A stretch of 64,000 nucleotides of DNA from CAZBDV01 sp964490765. GTDB taxonomy: Bacteria; Cloacimonadota; Cloacimonadia; Cloacimonadales; JAJBBL01. A model generated the notes under the pieces. That model was not told the origin of the DNA. It saw nothing but the letters and a program-made list of their open reading frames with translations, and ran no database searches. The DNA is taken from NCBI GenBank assembly GCA_964490765.1, contig CAZBDV010000001.1, positions 1 to 64,000 of the forward strand, given 5' to 3'. The translations under genes and the position numbers were made by a program. The stretch's first letter is position 1. The number at the start of each line of letters is the position of its first letter. Positions 33,500-41,545 of this stretch are shown piece after piece.

Positions 33500-35674
33500 C
33501 TATTTCTTACTTCCTCTGGTAGTTTTACTGGCTGTCTTCTTTTTGCCTGGTTCATTCTGAATCTCAGTCTTATTCTGTTTGGTTGTAGTCTTTTTAGGGC
33601 TCGTTTTTTTCGAGGTAGCTTTCTTTCCGCTTTTTGAAGGACTGGCAGGTTTTTTATTCTTATCTGTCCTGCTGTTTGACTTAGGGGTAGATGAGGTCTT
33701 TCTTTCTGTTTTCCTGGGATCAGAACTCTTTTTGTCAGCAGATTCTGTTCTTGCCGATTCGACTCCTTTCGTTTTCTTGTCTACTTGTTTTTCCGTTGAT
33801 GCCTGTTTTTTCCTGCTTCTTTTAGATGCAGGCTCAGTACCCTTTTTTATGGTTTCCTTCTGAGGCTTGTCCTTCTCAGTGGTTGTTTTCTTTTTGGTTT
33901 TTTCTGTTGCTTTTTTTGACCCTGTTTTCTTAGTCATCGCAAGTTTCTCTTTTTCTGAAGCCTTTTTGGTTATCTTCATGTCCTTGGTGGTGCTTTCGCC
34001 CCTTACTGATGTCTCTTTTTTGGTCATTCGTTCCGGAGCGTTTATACCCATGAGATTGAAGGATATACTTAGTACTGCTTTGATAGCAGAAATCAGATAC
34101 AGTCTGGCTCTTGAAAGTTCAGGATACTGACTGTTCACTATCTGGTATTTCTGATAGTATTTGTGGAACAGTGATGCCAGGTCGTAGGTATAGAAAGCCA
34201 ATCTATGAGGTTCTCGTGTTTCAGCAACAGTGATAACAAGATCAGAAAAGTCGAGGAGTTTCTTAATAATCACCATCTCTTCTTCTTTTTTCAGCTTCTT
34301 GAGGTCATTATCACTGAAATCTTTCAGGGAAAGCTTTTCTTTTTTAGCCTTTTTCAATACACTGCATATTCTGGCATGGGCATACTGACAATAATAGACC
34401 GGGTTTTCGTTTGTTTTTTTCTTTGCCAGTTCAAGGTCGAAATTGAGATGGGCGTTTGGTTTCTTTTCCAGAAAGAAGAATCTGGCTGCATCGACACCAA
34501 CCTCGTCAATTAGTTCATCCATAGTAATTATCTTGCCTGTTCTTTTCGACATTTTGACCTTTTCACCACCCTCGTAAAGGTTCACCTGCTGTAGGAAGAC
34601 GATCTCCAGTTTACTCTCGTCGAATTTAAGTGCCCTGATTGCTGATCTGAGACGGGGGACATAACCGTGATGGTCAGGACCCAGGACATCGATCATATAA
34701 TCGAAGCCACGGTGGTACTTGGTCAGATGGTAGGCCAGGTCAGGGACGAAGTATGTGATTTCGCCATCTGATTTCATCAAAACCCTGTCCTTTTCATCAC
34801 CGAATTTAGAAGAGGCAAACCAGATAGCATCTTCACTCTCATAGGTGCAACCGGCTTCTGCAAGATAACTCAAAACCTCTTCGATAACACCCTGGGTTCG
34901 GAGTATTTTCTCTGAAACCCAGCTGTCGAATTCTACACCGAACCGTTCCAGACTCTCTTTCTGCATCTGATGTATCTCTTCCAAAGCAAATTCTTTCATC
35001 TTCTCCAGTTTATCTGCTTCGGAGTAATGCATTATTTTTGAACCCTCTTTGCCTTTTAGTTTTTGGGCCAGTTCGATTATGTATTCTCCCTGATAGGTGC
35101 CGGGTGGCAGTTCTTCTATCTTCTCGCCAATCACCTCCCTGTAACGCATCTCCAGCGACTCAGCCAGAACGTCAACCTGATTACCAGCGTCGTTAATGTA
35201 AAACTCTCTTTTCGCCTGAAAGCCCGCATAGTTCATAACTCTGTAGAGGATATCTCCGAAAGCTGCTGCTCTGGCATTAACTACGTTAAGCGGGCCAGTC
35301 GGGTTGGCACTGACGAATTCAATCAGTACTTTTTTGCCTTTACCGTATTCTGATTGGCCATAGTTTTCTCCACTGGTGGTTATCTCCTTCAAGGCTTTGT
35401 AGTATTGATTGCTGGCAATCTCGAAATTGATAAAACCGTTACCGGCAACCTTAACAGATTTATAATGTTTCTTCTTGGAAAGAAGATCGGCAATTTTTCT
35501 GGCCATATCTTTTGAGTTGATATTATTCCTGCGGGCATTAACCAGTGCTGCATTAGTTGAAAAATCACCATACTCGGGATTTTTAGGAATCTCTACATAG
35601 TACTCGTCAGAATACTCAAAGCCAAGCTTCTTCCAGGCGATCCTGAGATCCTTAATAATTATATCTTTTATCAT
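33500..35674 (-). CDS. argS: Arginyl-tRNA synthetase with a histone-like C-terminal tail
   Basis: Class I synthetase charging tRNA-Arg. The core is residues 1-550: an N-terminal tRNA-binding domain, a catalytic domain with SANPTGPLNVVNARAAAFGD and KMSKRTGKIITMDEL, and an anticodon-binding domain ending in the canonical APERM at 546-550. Two oddities. The HIGH motif reads NVVN (130-133) instead of HVGH. After APERM there is an extra 174-residue tail of Lys, Thr, Ser and Glu with no hydrophobic core (for example KKATEKTKKKTTTEKDKPQK), resembling eukaryotic-type H1 tails. The tail could bind RNA or DNA; this is inference. Confidence 0.93.
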   Translation of the reverse strand: MIKDIIIKDLRIAWKKLGFEYSDEYYVEIPKNPEYGDFSTNAALVNARRNNINSKDMARKIADLLSKKKHYKSVKVAGNGFINFEIASNQYYKALKEITTSGENYGQSEYGKGKKVLIEFVSANPTGPLNVVNARAAAFGDILYRVMNYAGFQAKREFYINDAGNQVDVLAESLEMRYREVIGEKIEELPPGTYQGEYIIELAQKLKGKEGSKIMHYSEADKLEKMKEFALEEIHQMQKESLERFGVEFDSWVSEKILRTQGVIEEVLSYLAEAGCTYESEDAIWFASSKFGDEKDRVLMKSDGEITYFVPDLAYHLTKYHRGFDYMIDVLGPDHHGYVPRLRSAIRALKFDESKLEIVFLQQVNLYEGGEKVKMSKRTGKIITMDELIDEVGVDAARFFFLEKKPNAHLNFDLELAKKKTNENPVYYCQYAHARICSVLKKAKKEKLSLKDFSDNDLKKLKKEEEMVIIKKLLDFSDLVITVAETREPHRLAFYTYDLASLFHKYYQKYQIVNSQYPELSRARLYLISAIKAVLSISFNLMGINAPERMTKKETSVRGESTTKDMKITKKASEKEKLAMTKKTGSKKATEKTKKKTTTEKDKPQKETIKKGTEPASKRSRKKQASTEKQVDKKTKGVESARTESADKKSSDPRKTERKTSSTPKSNSRTDKNKKPASPSKSGKKATSKKTSPKKTTTKQNKTEIQNEPGKKKTASKTTRGSKK

Positions 35675-35690
35675 ACTGAAGTCCCACCCT

Positions 35691-36035
35691 TCAACTGTTA
35701 TTTCTAATCGGTTTCTTTCTCCAGAGATCTTCTAGTTGATAGAAATCCCGGACTGGTATATCGAAAATATGAACTATAACATCAACAAAATCCAGAAGTA
35801 TCCATTTGGCATTACTCATACCTTCTGAACCCATGAGATAGATCTTTTCCTGCCTGGCTTTTTCTATAAGATGTTCTGCTATAGCTTTTGTGTGTATCTC
35901 CCCATTGCCACTACAGACAATGAACCAATCTGTAAAAGATGATTTTCCTCTGACATCGAGAACAACTATATCTTCACCTTTCTTTTCACTGATCCATTCC
36001 TTAAACTGGTCAACTTTAACCTTTAATTCGTCCAT
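35691..36035 (-). CDS. rsfS: Ribosomal silencing factor RsfS
   Basis: A 114-residue RsfS/Iojap protein, which binds ribosomal protein L14 and blocks subunit joining in starvation. Motifs are DIVVLDVRGKSSFTDWFIVC, then SEGMSNAKWILLDFVDVIVH and FYQLEDLW. I start at ATG 36035 (MDELK) because AGAAGGAG precedes it; the longer frame to 36137 adds 34 residues that overlap the upstream gene and do not look like the family. It lies 16 nt before argS. Confidence 0.95.
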   Translation of the reverse strand: MDELKVKVDQFKEWISEKKGEDIVVLDVRGKSSFTDWFIVCSGNGEIHTKAIAEHLIEKARQEKIYLMGSEGMSNAKWILLDFVDVIVHIFDIPVRDFYQLEDLWRKKPIRNNS

Positions 36036-36072
36036 ACTACTCCTTCTTAATAATTCTGTTTGTAAGTCAAGA

Positions 36073-36468
36073 CTATTCCATGTATGTCCTGTAATCGTTA
36101 CCGAGAATGATATGAAATGATTCTGTAGTGCGTTCACTTATCGCATAAACGCTCCGTTCAATTCCCGTATAACTCTTCAACCGTTCCAGATCCTGTTGAT
36201 CGTCTCTCTTAACTACAATGATACTCTTATCATAAATAAATTTATCGGCATTACCAATACCAATTACATCGACATTATACTGGGTAAGATAACGACTGTA
36301 TTCAGAAGCTGCATTGTGATGTCCACAACCATTGAGGATGCGCACTCGAATAGCGGGAAGCATATCGATCTCTTCCGGGAGAGATTTCTTACAAGAAACA
36401 AGAAGGTTTAACAATAGTATTATTATTACCACTCCGATTCTAATGAAAGAGAATGTCATAGCGATCAA
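36073..36468 (-). CDS. Lipoprotein with LytR C-terminal (LytR_C) domain
   Basis: A 131-residue protein with a hydrophobic N-terminus ending in LLVSCKK, a likely lipobox (Cys 26). The C-terminal 90 residues match LytR_C: IRVRILNGCGHHNAASEYSR, then FIYDKSIIVVKRD and FHIILGNDY. LytR_C occurs in cell-envelope proteins, often next to rsfS as here. Function unknown. Confidence 0.82.
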   Translation of the reverse strand: MIAMTFSFIRIGVVIIILLLNLLVSCKKSLPEEIDMLPAIRVRILNGCGHHNAASEYSRYLTQYNVDVIGIGNADKFIYDKSIIVVKRDDQQDLERLKSYTGIERSVYAISERTTESFHIILGNDYRTYME

Positions 36469-36474
36469 TTGAAT

Positions 36475-36957
36475 CTAAAACTCTTCAAAACATTTTCTAA
36501 GCATTTTATATGCCTGTTCGAAATCTTCCGGTATAACTCTGATCTCAGCGATGGTTGACATGAAATTTGCATCTCCAAACCAGCGGGGAACAATATGGAC
36601 ATGAAGATGATCATCAACTCCGGCACCTGCTGCCTTGCCGATATTGATCCCAACATTTAACCCATCACTTTTATACCTTTTTGTCAGTACCTTTTCGCAT
36701 AATCTGACTGTGGTAAAGAGGTCGTGTAACTCATCCAGTTCTAATTCGTTCAGATTGGCTACGTGTCTATTGCTCACTGCCATGATATGTCCATTATTGT
36801 ATGGATAGAGATTCATAATAGCAAAAGAATGTTCTGATCTATACAAGACAAGCCTCTTTTCGTCATCTTCCGGTTTGATACAGAATATACATCCTGCAGC
36901 TTTTTCTGCCATTAGATATTCATAACGCCAGGGTGAGTAGAGATTTTTACTCATCAA
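36475..36957 (-). CDS. HIT-family hydrolase (Ap4A hydrolase-like)
   Basis: The 160-residue nucleotide hydrolase/transferase has the histidine triad HLHVHIVPRW (H117, H119, H121). C23-x2-C26 near the N-terminus (CIFC) is as in zinc-binding HIT proteins. The sequence NLYPYNNGHIMAVSNRHVAN fits the Ap4A phosphorylase/HIT branch. The start overlaps the end of the pyrophosphorylase gene by 11 nt. Confidence 0.93.
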   Translation of the reverse strand: MMSKNLYSPWRYEYLMAEKAAGCIFCIKPEDDEKRLVLYRSEHSFAIMNLYPYNNGHIMAVSNRHVANLNELELDELHDLFTTVRLCEKVLTKRYKSDGLNVGINIGKAAGAGVDDHLHVHIVPRWFGDANFMSTIAEIRVIPEDFEQAYKMLRKCFEEF

Positions 36958-37963
36958 TTCTCCTTTCCTGATACTTCAAAACGGAGTTTTCTGGTATCTC
37001 TCTGTTGATAACAACATTATAACCTTTCAATTCGGTGTTTTCCCCAATTACGGTATTATCGAGATAACTATAAGGGCCGATAGATACACCTTTCTCTATC
37101 TTTGATCTTCCTTTGATGATTGTACCGCTGCCGATGTCAACATCCGGTTCTATATTGACCTCATCACCGATTATGATAGAAGCAGGGTTTTCTATGCTAA
37201 CTCCATTAGCCAGCCAGTGGTCCCTAATCCTGGCATAATAACTCATCTCCAGTCTGGCTAATTCTTTCTGGGAGTTGATACCTGTTACTTCATCGACATG
37301 GTCGGTAATCAAACCAACAACCTTTTTACCCATAGAGTTAAGAATAGCGAGTGTATCAGTCAGGTAATACTCCTGTTGCCTGTTATCATTATCAATCTGT
37401 TCTAATGCATTAAAGAGGAGTTTGCTGTTAAAACAGTAAATTCCTGTGTTGATCTCATTTACTTCTCGTTCTCGGTTCGTTGCATCTTTATATTCGACGA
37501 TCTTTGCAATCCGATCATTTTCATCTCTAATTATTCTGCCGTATGAAGCCGGGTTTTCCAGCTTAATTGTAAGGACTGTACAGGCAGCTTCATTCTCCCG
37601 GTGTGTTGTAAGCAACTTTTCCAAAGTTTCTTCACTCAGGAGTGGGATATCACCACAGAGAATAAACAGGTTCCCTTCAAATCCCGCAAAGAGTTTCGAA
37701 CAGACCATGACAGCATGGCCGGTTCCCTTTTGCTCTATCTGCTCAACAAAACTTATTTTATCATTCTGTGGAATAGCAGTTTTAACTCGCTCTTTCTGAT
37801 AGCCAACCACTATCCCGATGGGATCACAATTGACCTTTAATGCAGTCTCGGTTACCCGTCTGACCATCTCTTTCCCGGCAAGTTTGAAGATTACCTTCGG
37901 CCGTTCCGATTTCATTCGAGTTCCTTTGCCTGCTGCCAGAATTATTGCACCGCAATTCCGCAT
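36947..37963 (-). CDS. GlmU-like sugar-1-phosphate nucleotidyltransferase, truncated
   Basis: Residues 1-230 are a GlmU-type pyrophosphorylase domain: ILAAGKGTRMKSERPKV, EQKGTGHAVM, LCGDIPLLS, YGRIIRD and NEINTGIYCF. It would make UDP-GlcNAc from UTP and GlcNAc-1-P. The remaining 108 residues are a short left-handed beta-helix (IGDEVNIEPDVDIGSGTIIK). Bacterial GlmU is about 450 residues; this one stops at 338 and lacks the acetyltransferase active site. It ends normally and is followed by coupled genes, so it looks like a natural monofunctional form, not a frameshift. Confidence 0.88.
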   Translation of the reverse strand: MRNCGAIILAAGKGTRMKSERPKVIFKLAGKEMVRRVTETALKVNCDPIGIVVGYQKERVKTAIPQNDKISFVEQIEQKGTGHAVMVCSKLFAGFEGNLFILCGDIPLLSEETLEKLLTTHRENEAACTVLTIKLENPASYGRIIRDENDRIAKIVEYKDATNREREVNEINTGIYCFNSKLLFNALEQIDNDNRQQEYYLTDTLAILNSMGKKVVGLITDHVDEVTGINSQKELARLEMSYYARIRDHWLANGVSIENPASIIIGDEVNIEPDVDIGSGTIIKGRSKIEKGVSIGPYSYLDNTVIGENTELKGYNVVINREIPENSVLKYQERRIDE

Positions 37964-38045
37964 TTTTATCCTCCCCAGTACTATTCTCTAAAGGTGTGAA
38001 CCATAGTTTTTATAGAGAGTTATATTTCAAGGAAAAATTTCCTGA

Positions 38046-38528
38046 TCATAATTCCCAAAGTGAGCCTGATTCATCAGAGATGGTCTCCCATAATGATTTG
38101 ATAGTCCTGCCAAGCAGAGGGTGGATAAGATCGGGACAGAGTTCACACAGTGGTTTAAGAACAAAACTTCTCTTCTGAATCCCGGGGTGTGGAATAACCA
38201 GATCGGGTTCCTGAATGATCTTGTCCCCAAAAAACAGAATATCTATATCAATAGTTCTCTCACCCCATCTTACCGTTCTCGTGCGTCCGAGTCTCAACTC
38301 AATTTCTTGTATTCTGTTAAGCAGTTCCCTTGCCGATACCGAACTTTCCAGCTTTAAGACACAGTTAACAAAGTCACGTTGCCGGGAGAGACCGTAAGGC
38401 TCGGTAATATAGAAATTGCTGATGTGGATATTCTCGAATGTGGGTGTGTTGGCCAGCAACTCTACAGCTGTAAGTATCGTCTTCTTCCGGTCTCCAACAT
38501 TGGAGCCGAGCGAAAGATAGATCTCCAT
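38046..38528 (-). CDS. folK: 2-amino-4-hydroxy-6-hydroxymethyldihydropteridine pyrophosphokinase (HPPK)
   Basis: Folate pathway enzyme transferring pyrophosphate from ATP to 6-hydroxymethyl-dihydropterin. The 160-residue protein has SLGSNVGDRKKTI, EPYGLSRQRDFVNCVLKL, and the signature RWGERTIDIDILFF followed by IPHPGIQKRSFVLKPL. It starts immediately after folB ends. The partner folP is not in the window. Confidence 0.96.
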   Translation of the reverse strand: MEIYLSLGSNVGDRKKTILTAVELLANTPTFENIHISNFYITEPYGLSRQRDFVNCVLKLESSVSARELLNRIQEIELRLGRTRTVRWGERTIDIDILFFGDKIIQEPDLVIPHPGIQKRSFVLKPLCELCPDLIHPLLGRTIKSLWETISDESGSLWEL

Positions 38529-38885
38529 TTATCTCCCTCTGGACATCTCTATCTCAACAGAACCGAGAGATCCGTTAATCGGAACAGACGGTTTTTTTAT
38601 CCTCACTTCAGCTTTTACTATTTTAGGAAAATGCTTGAACATGGTATCAAGTATCTCATTGGCGCAGTCTTCCAGCAGGTGGAATTGTTTCTTCTCCATC
38701 GTGTGTCTGATTTCTGCATAGATTTTGGTATAATCGATAGTATCGTGAAGATGCTTGATCTGGCTATCTTCTTCTGGAGTTGTCTCAATCGTCAGATTGA
38801 CGATAAATCTCTGTCCCAATACCCGTTCTTCAGGATGAACCCCATGATATCCATAAAACACCATTTCATTAAGATGTATCTTCAT
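38529..38885 (-). CDS. folB: Dihydroneopterin aldolase
   Basis: The 118-residue folate pathway aldolase has MVFYGYHGVHPEERVLGQRF at the N-terminus, and DTIDYTKIYAEIR and LLEDCANEI in the middle. The C-terminal VRIKKPSVPINGSLGSVEIE carries the usual basic residue. Its ATG overlaps the upstream stop (ATGA) and its stop abuts folK, so it is translationally linked to both. Confidence 0.95.
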   Translation of the reverse strand: MKIHLNEMVFYGYHGVHPEERVLGQRFIVNLTIETTPEEDSQIKHLHDTIDYTKIYAEIRHTMEKKQFHLLEDCANEILDTMFKHFPKIVKAEVRIKKPSVPINGSLGSVEIEMSRGR

Positions 38886-39316
38886 AGTTCAACCTTCTCA
38901 ACAATTTCTACACTGATCTTGTTAGAACTCAACCTGTCAAACAACTTGATTATTATACCACTCAGTAACAGCCCGAAAAGAGAAATAACAATAGCTAAAC
39001 TTTCTCCTGTCCCAATGAGATATCTGGAAAGCAGAAAAAAACAGATCATCATGAAAATAGGGAAGATAAAGATAAGAAACGAGGAGATAAGACGCGATTC
39101 AGGACTTATGTGCAGCCTGACTATGTCACCCGGTTTCAATGATAGGTCACTCTGCAATCTGAATTCAGCTTTGTCTGAACCACCCATACAAAGCATATTC
39201 AGACTGCAGGAACGACAGGCACCCTTACGCTTCATCTGAACCAGAACGCCTTTCTCTCCTACCTCTTTAACTATAGCTATCTCATCTTCCTGAAGTTTTT
39301 GCTCATTGTCTATCAT
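38882..39316 (-). CDS. RseC/MucC-like membrane protein
   Basis: The 144-residue protein has an N-terminal cytoplasmic domain containing CRSCSLNMLC (C34, C37, C43), a short Cys cluster as in RseC-type proteins linked to SoxR reduction. Two membrane helices follow (about 80-97 and 105-123). RseC relatives occur with Rnf electron-transport genes, but no rnf gene is nearby. It overlaps both neighbours by 4 nt. Confidence 0.85.
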   Translation of the reverse strand: MIDNEQKLQEDEIAIVKEVGEKGVLVQMKRKGACRSCSLNMLCMGGSDKAEFRLQSDLSLKPGDIVRLHISPESRLISSFLIFIFPIFMMICFFLLSRYLIGTGESLAIVISLFGLLLSGIIIKLFDRLSSNKISVEIVEKVEL

Positions 39317-39816
39317 TTCTTTCTTACCTCTCCTTCAGTTTTTTCGATTATCCCGGTTGTTGAATGACCCGCATGATAGGGAAGACTTTTTACTGTTCCA
39401 CCTGAGGCAAGAACGATATCGGAACCAACAATATCTTTTACAGGCCAGTCACCACCTTTGACGAGAAAATCTGGGTTAATCCTCTTTATTAGATCGTATG
39501 GCGTATCTTCTTCAAATATAACAATATAGTCAACCATTATAAGGGCGGAGAGGACATAAGCACGGTCATCCTGACGATTGATCGGGCGGCTATTTCCTTT
39601 CAATCGCTTCACAGAGTTATCGCTGTTCAGTCCAATTATCAATATATCTCCAAGGCTTTTTGCCTCAAAGAGATATTTCACGTGTCCTGAGTGAATGATA
39701 TCAAAACAACCGTTAGTAAAGACCACTTTCTTGTCCCAGGCGCGTAATTTAGCTGCCATCTCTTCTATTGTTTCAACAGATTTGAGCTTGCTGTCAATCA
39801 AGTCCTCTTTAACCAT
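39313..39816 (-). CDS. rfaE2: D-glycero-beta-D-manno-heptose 1-phosphate adenylyltransferase (RfaE domain II)
   Basis: The 167-residue nucleotidyltransferase has the cytidylyltransferase-like signature FTNGCFDIIHSGHVKYL and LNSDNSVKRLKG, then FEEDTPYDLIKRINPDFLVK and STTGIIEK. It makes ADP-heptose for lipopolysaccharide core, implying a Gram-negative envelope. In E. coli it is fused to a kinase (HldE); here it is standalone. It is the first gene of the minus-strand housekeeping run that continues to the phosphoesterase. Confidence 0.9.
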   Translation of the reverse strand: MVKEDLIDSKLKSVETIEEMAAKLRAWDKKVVFTNGCFDIIHSGHVKYLFEAKSLGDILIIGLNSDNSVKRLKGNSRPINRQDDRAYVLSALIMVDYIVIFEEDTPYDLIKRINPDFLVKGGDWPVKDIVGSDIVLASGGTVKSLPYHAGHSTTGIIEKTEGEVRKK

Positions 39817-39930
39817 AAGTTACCTCAAGGCAACTTATTCTTATCCCGGTTTTTTTGTGAAGTCATTTTTAGTATTTGAGCAGGGAAGATATCTTTTTGC
39901 CTCGATAGAGAAAATACACTCTGAGAAGCT

Positions 39931-41331
39931 TTATTGTTCCATTACAGCAACGATACGATAAAAAGCTCTGTCTGAGATTTCTGCGGCCTGCTGGTGAAGA
40001 TAGGCTGTCTCTTCAACAAGAGCAGCCAGTAAGATAAATCCATCCTCTGCCGGATTGCTTATGCTGTAGAAGATTCTGTAATGGTCGACAGTAACAGGAT
40101 TACCCAGCGTGTCTTCAGTAACTGCATCCCAGGTTAGCAGGACATCATTATTTATCAATTCGATATCTAGATTGTCCGGTCTTTGCGGTTTGGAATTGAA
40201 AATATCATGCTCAACGAAATCGATATCATTGTCACTAAACCTGATAGTTGCTGAGCTCCAATCCTCATTGGAAGCAGCGATAAAGATAACCATATTTGTA
40301 AAATCAGTTCCGTAAGATTGAAATTGATAGATAGAGCCTGTATCAGTTTCTATTTCATGAGTAAGAGGGAAATTAGCTTCAGCATCAAAATAGTCAAGGC
40401 TGACGGTTGTTAATCCATCATTTACATTAGATACTATATTACTGAGTATAGGTTCTGTATTGACTGCTGGTACCAGAGTCTGTTTTTGTAGGTAAACAAT
40501 ATGGTAATTACCTTCATCCATAATTGTTACTGTCTGACCGAAATTGGAGATCTTCTGGGTCATAGCAACAACGTTTAAAGGCGTATCTGGTGAGTAAACA
40601 TTAGCAAAATCATCATCATTCATCAGATCATCGACCAGGCAGGAGATGTACAGAGTATTATTAGTATTATCGATACTGGTAACAACAGAACCTATAAGTG
40701 TCAAATCCTCTGTCTCTGAATCGATTTTATAGAGACCCGGACTGATAATTCCTAAAAGGTCAACAGTGTAAATCAGGGAATAAACATATTCAGGGGCACC
40801 GCCAGTTTCAGGAAATAAACTGATAGTGTAGGAAAAAAAAATGGTGAATAGACTACCACTAATCGGAAAGCCACCACCGTAATTAGTAAGAGCAAAGAAT
40901 ATTCTTTCGTCGGAGAATAGCATCTTCTCACCTGCAAGATTGAGATGGTCTGTTATCTCGGTGTTACGAGGATATTGAGAGAGTAGAGTCATGTCACTCA
41001 GGCTGCCTGGGATTTGATAAGTAAAGCCCGGAATAATGTTGATGTTATCATCATCTTCGATTCTGAAGCTGAGAGCCTCTTCTGTTATATTGTCGAATGA
41101 AGTGAGAGTCTGAAATGTACTATCGGTCAAATTAATCACACCAGAATTTATCCAGCCCTGATCGGTATAGTGGCTCATCTGATGAATCGTTTCGTCCTGA
41201 TAACTACTCTCGTAGCGAATTATAATCTCATTATCGACTGTTAGGGCACTCTTCCTGATATCGGACCAGTTACCCCACAGCGCGATATAAATAAACACTG
41301 AAATGTATAAGCAACAAAGAGCTCTTTTCAT
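39931..41331 (-). CDS. Secreted protein with a C-terminal fibronectin-III-like domain
   Basis: The 466-residue exported protein has a signal peptide (MKRALCCLYISVFIYIALWG). The mature part is beta-rich and acidic. The last 90 residues (PDNLDIELINNDVLLTWDAV, then DHYRIFYSISNPAEDGF) form an Fn3-like module, common in the surface proteins of this genome. No catalytic motif and no C-terminal sorting domain are seen. GGGGGAG precedes the ATG. Function unknown. Confidence 0.75.
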   Translation of the reverse strand: MKRALCCLYISVFIYIALWGNWSDIRKSALTVDNEIIIRYESSYQDETIHQMSHYTDQGWINSGVINLTDSTFQTLTSFDNITEEALSFRIEDDDNINIIPGFTYQIPGSLSDMTLLSQYPRNTEITDHLNLAGEKMLFSDERIFFALTNYGGGFPISGSLFTIFFSYTISLFPETGGAPEYVYSLIYTVDLLGIISPGLYKIDSETEDLTLIGSVVTSIDNTNNTLYISCLVDDLMNDDDFANVYSPDTPLNVVAMTQKISNFGQTVTIMDEGNYHIVYLQKQTLVPAVNTEPILSNIVSNVNDGLTTVSLDYFDAEANFPLTHEIETDTGSIYQFQSYGTDFTNMVIFIAASNEDWSSATIRFSDNDIDFVEHDIFNSKPQRPDNLDIELINNDVLLTWDAVTEDTLGNPVTVDHYRIFYSISNPAEDGFILLAALVEETAYLHQQAAEISDRAFYRIVAVMEQ

Positions 41332-41485
41332 TCACTCCCCCTTCTTAATCATCTTTTATCCTAAAATAAGAGCTAACCACAGCTAAATCGATATCCTCAC
41401 CCGTTTCAAGATATTTCAATAACTCCATTCCTGTCCATACTCATTTATGTTCAAAACTTCCTACTTTTGAAAGGTGAACTGATAT

Positions 41486-41523
41486 GTAGTATGGGAGTCG
41501 GCTTTAGCTGACTCCCATACTAC
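41486..41523. repeat. Palindromic intergenic element, copy 2 (14-bp perfect stem)
   Basis: GTAGTATGGGAGTC pairs perfectly with GACTCCCATACTAC around the loop GGCTTTAGCT. The core AGTCGGCT-nnn-GCTGACT matches the element at 6061-6099. No U-tract, so it is a repeat rather than an ordinary terminator. The rest of 41332-41545 shows nothing else. Confidence 0.7.
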
Positions 41524-41545
41524 CATAAGGTCAAGTTGAGTAATC

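Noticed and set aside
33579..33863. Hydrophobic plus-strand frame opposite the ArgS tail
   Set aside because: It is the complement of Lys/Ser/Thr codons, which reads as Phe/Leu/Val; no ribosome site.
36947..37963. GlmU shortened by a frameshift
   Set aside because: The stop is followed at once by the overlapping, intact HIT gene, and no beta-helix sequence continues in other frames.
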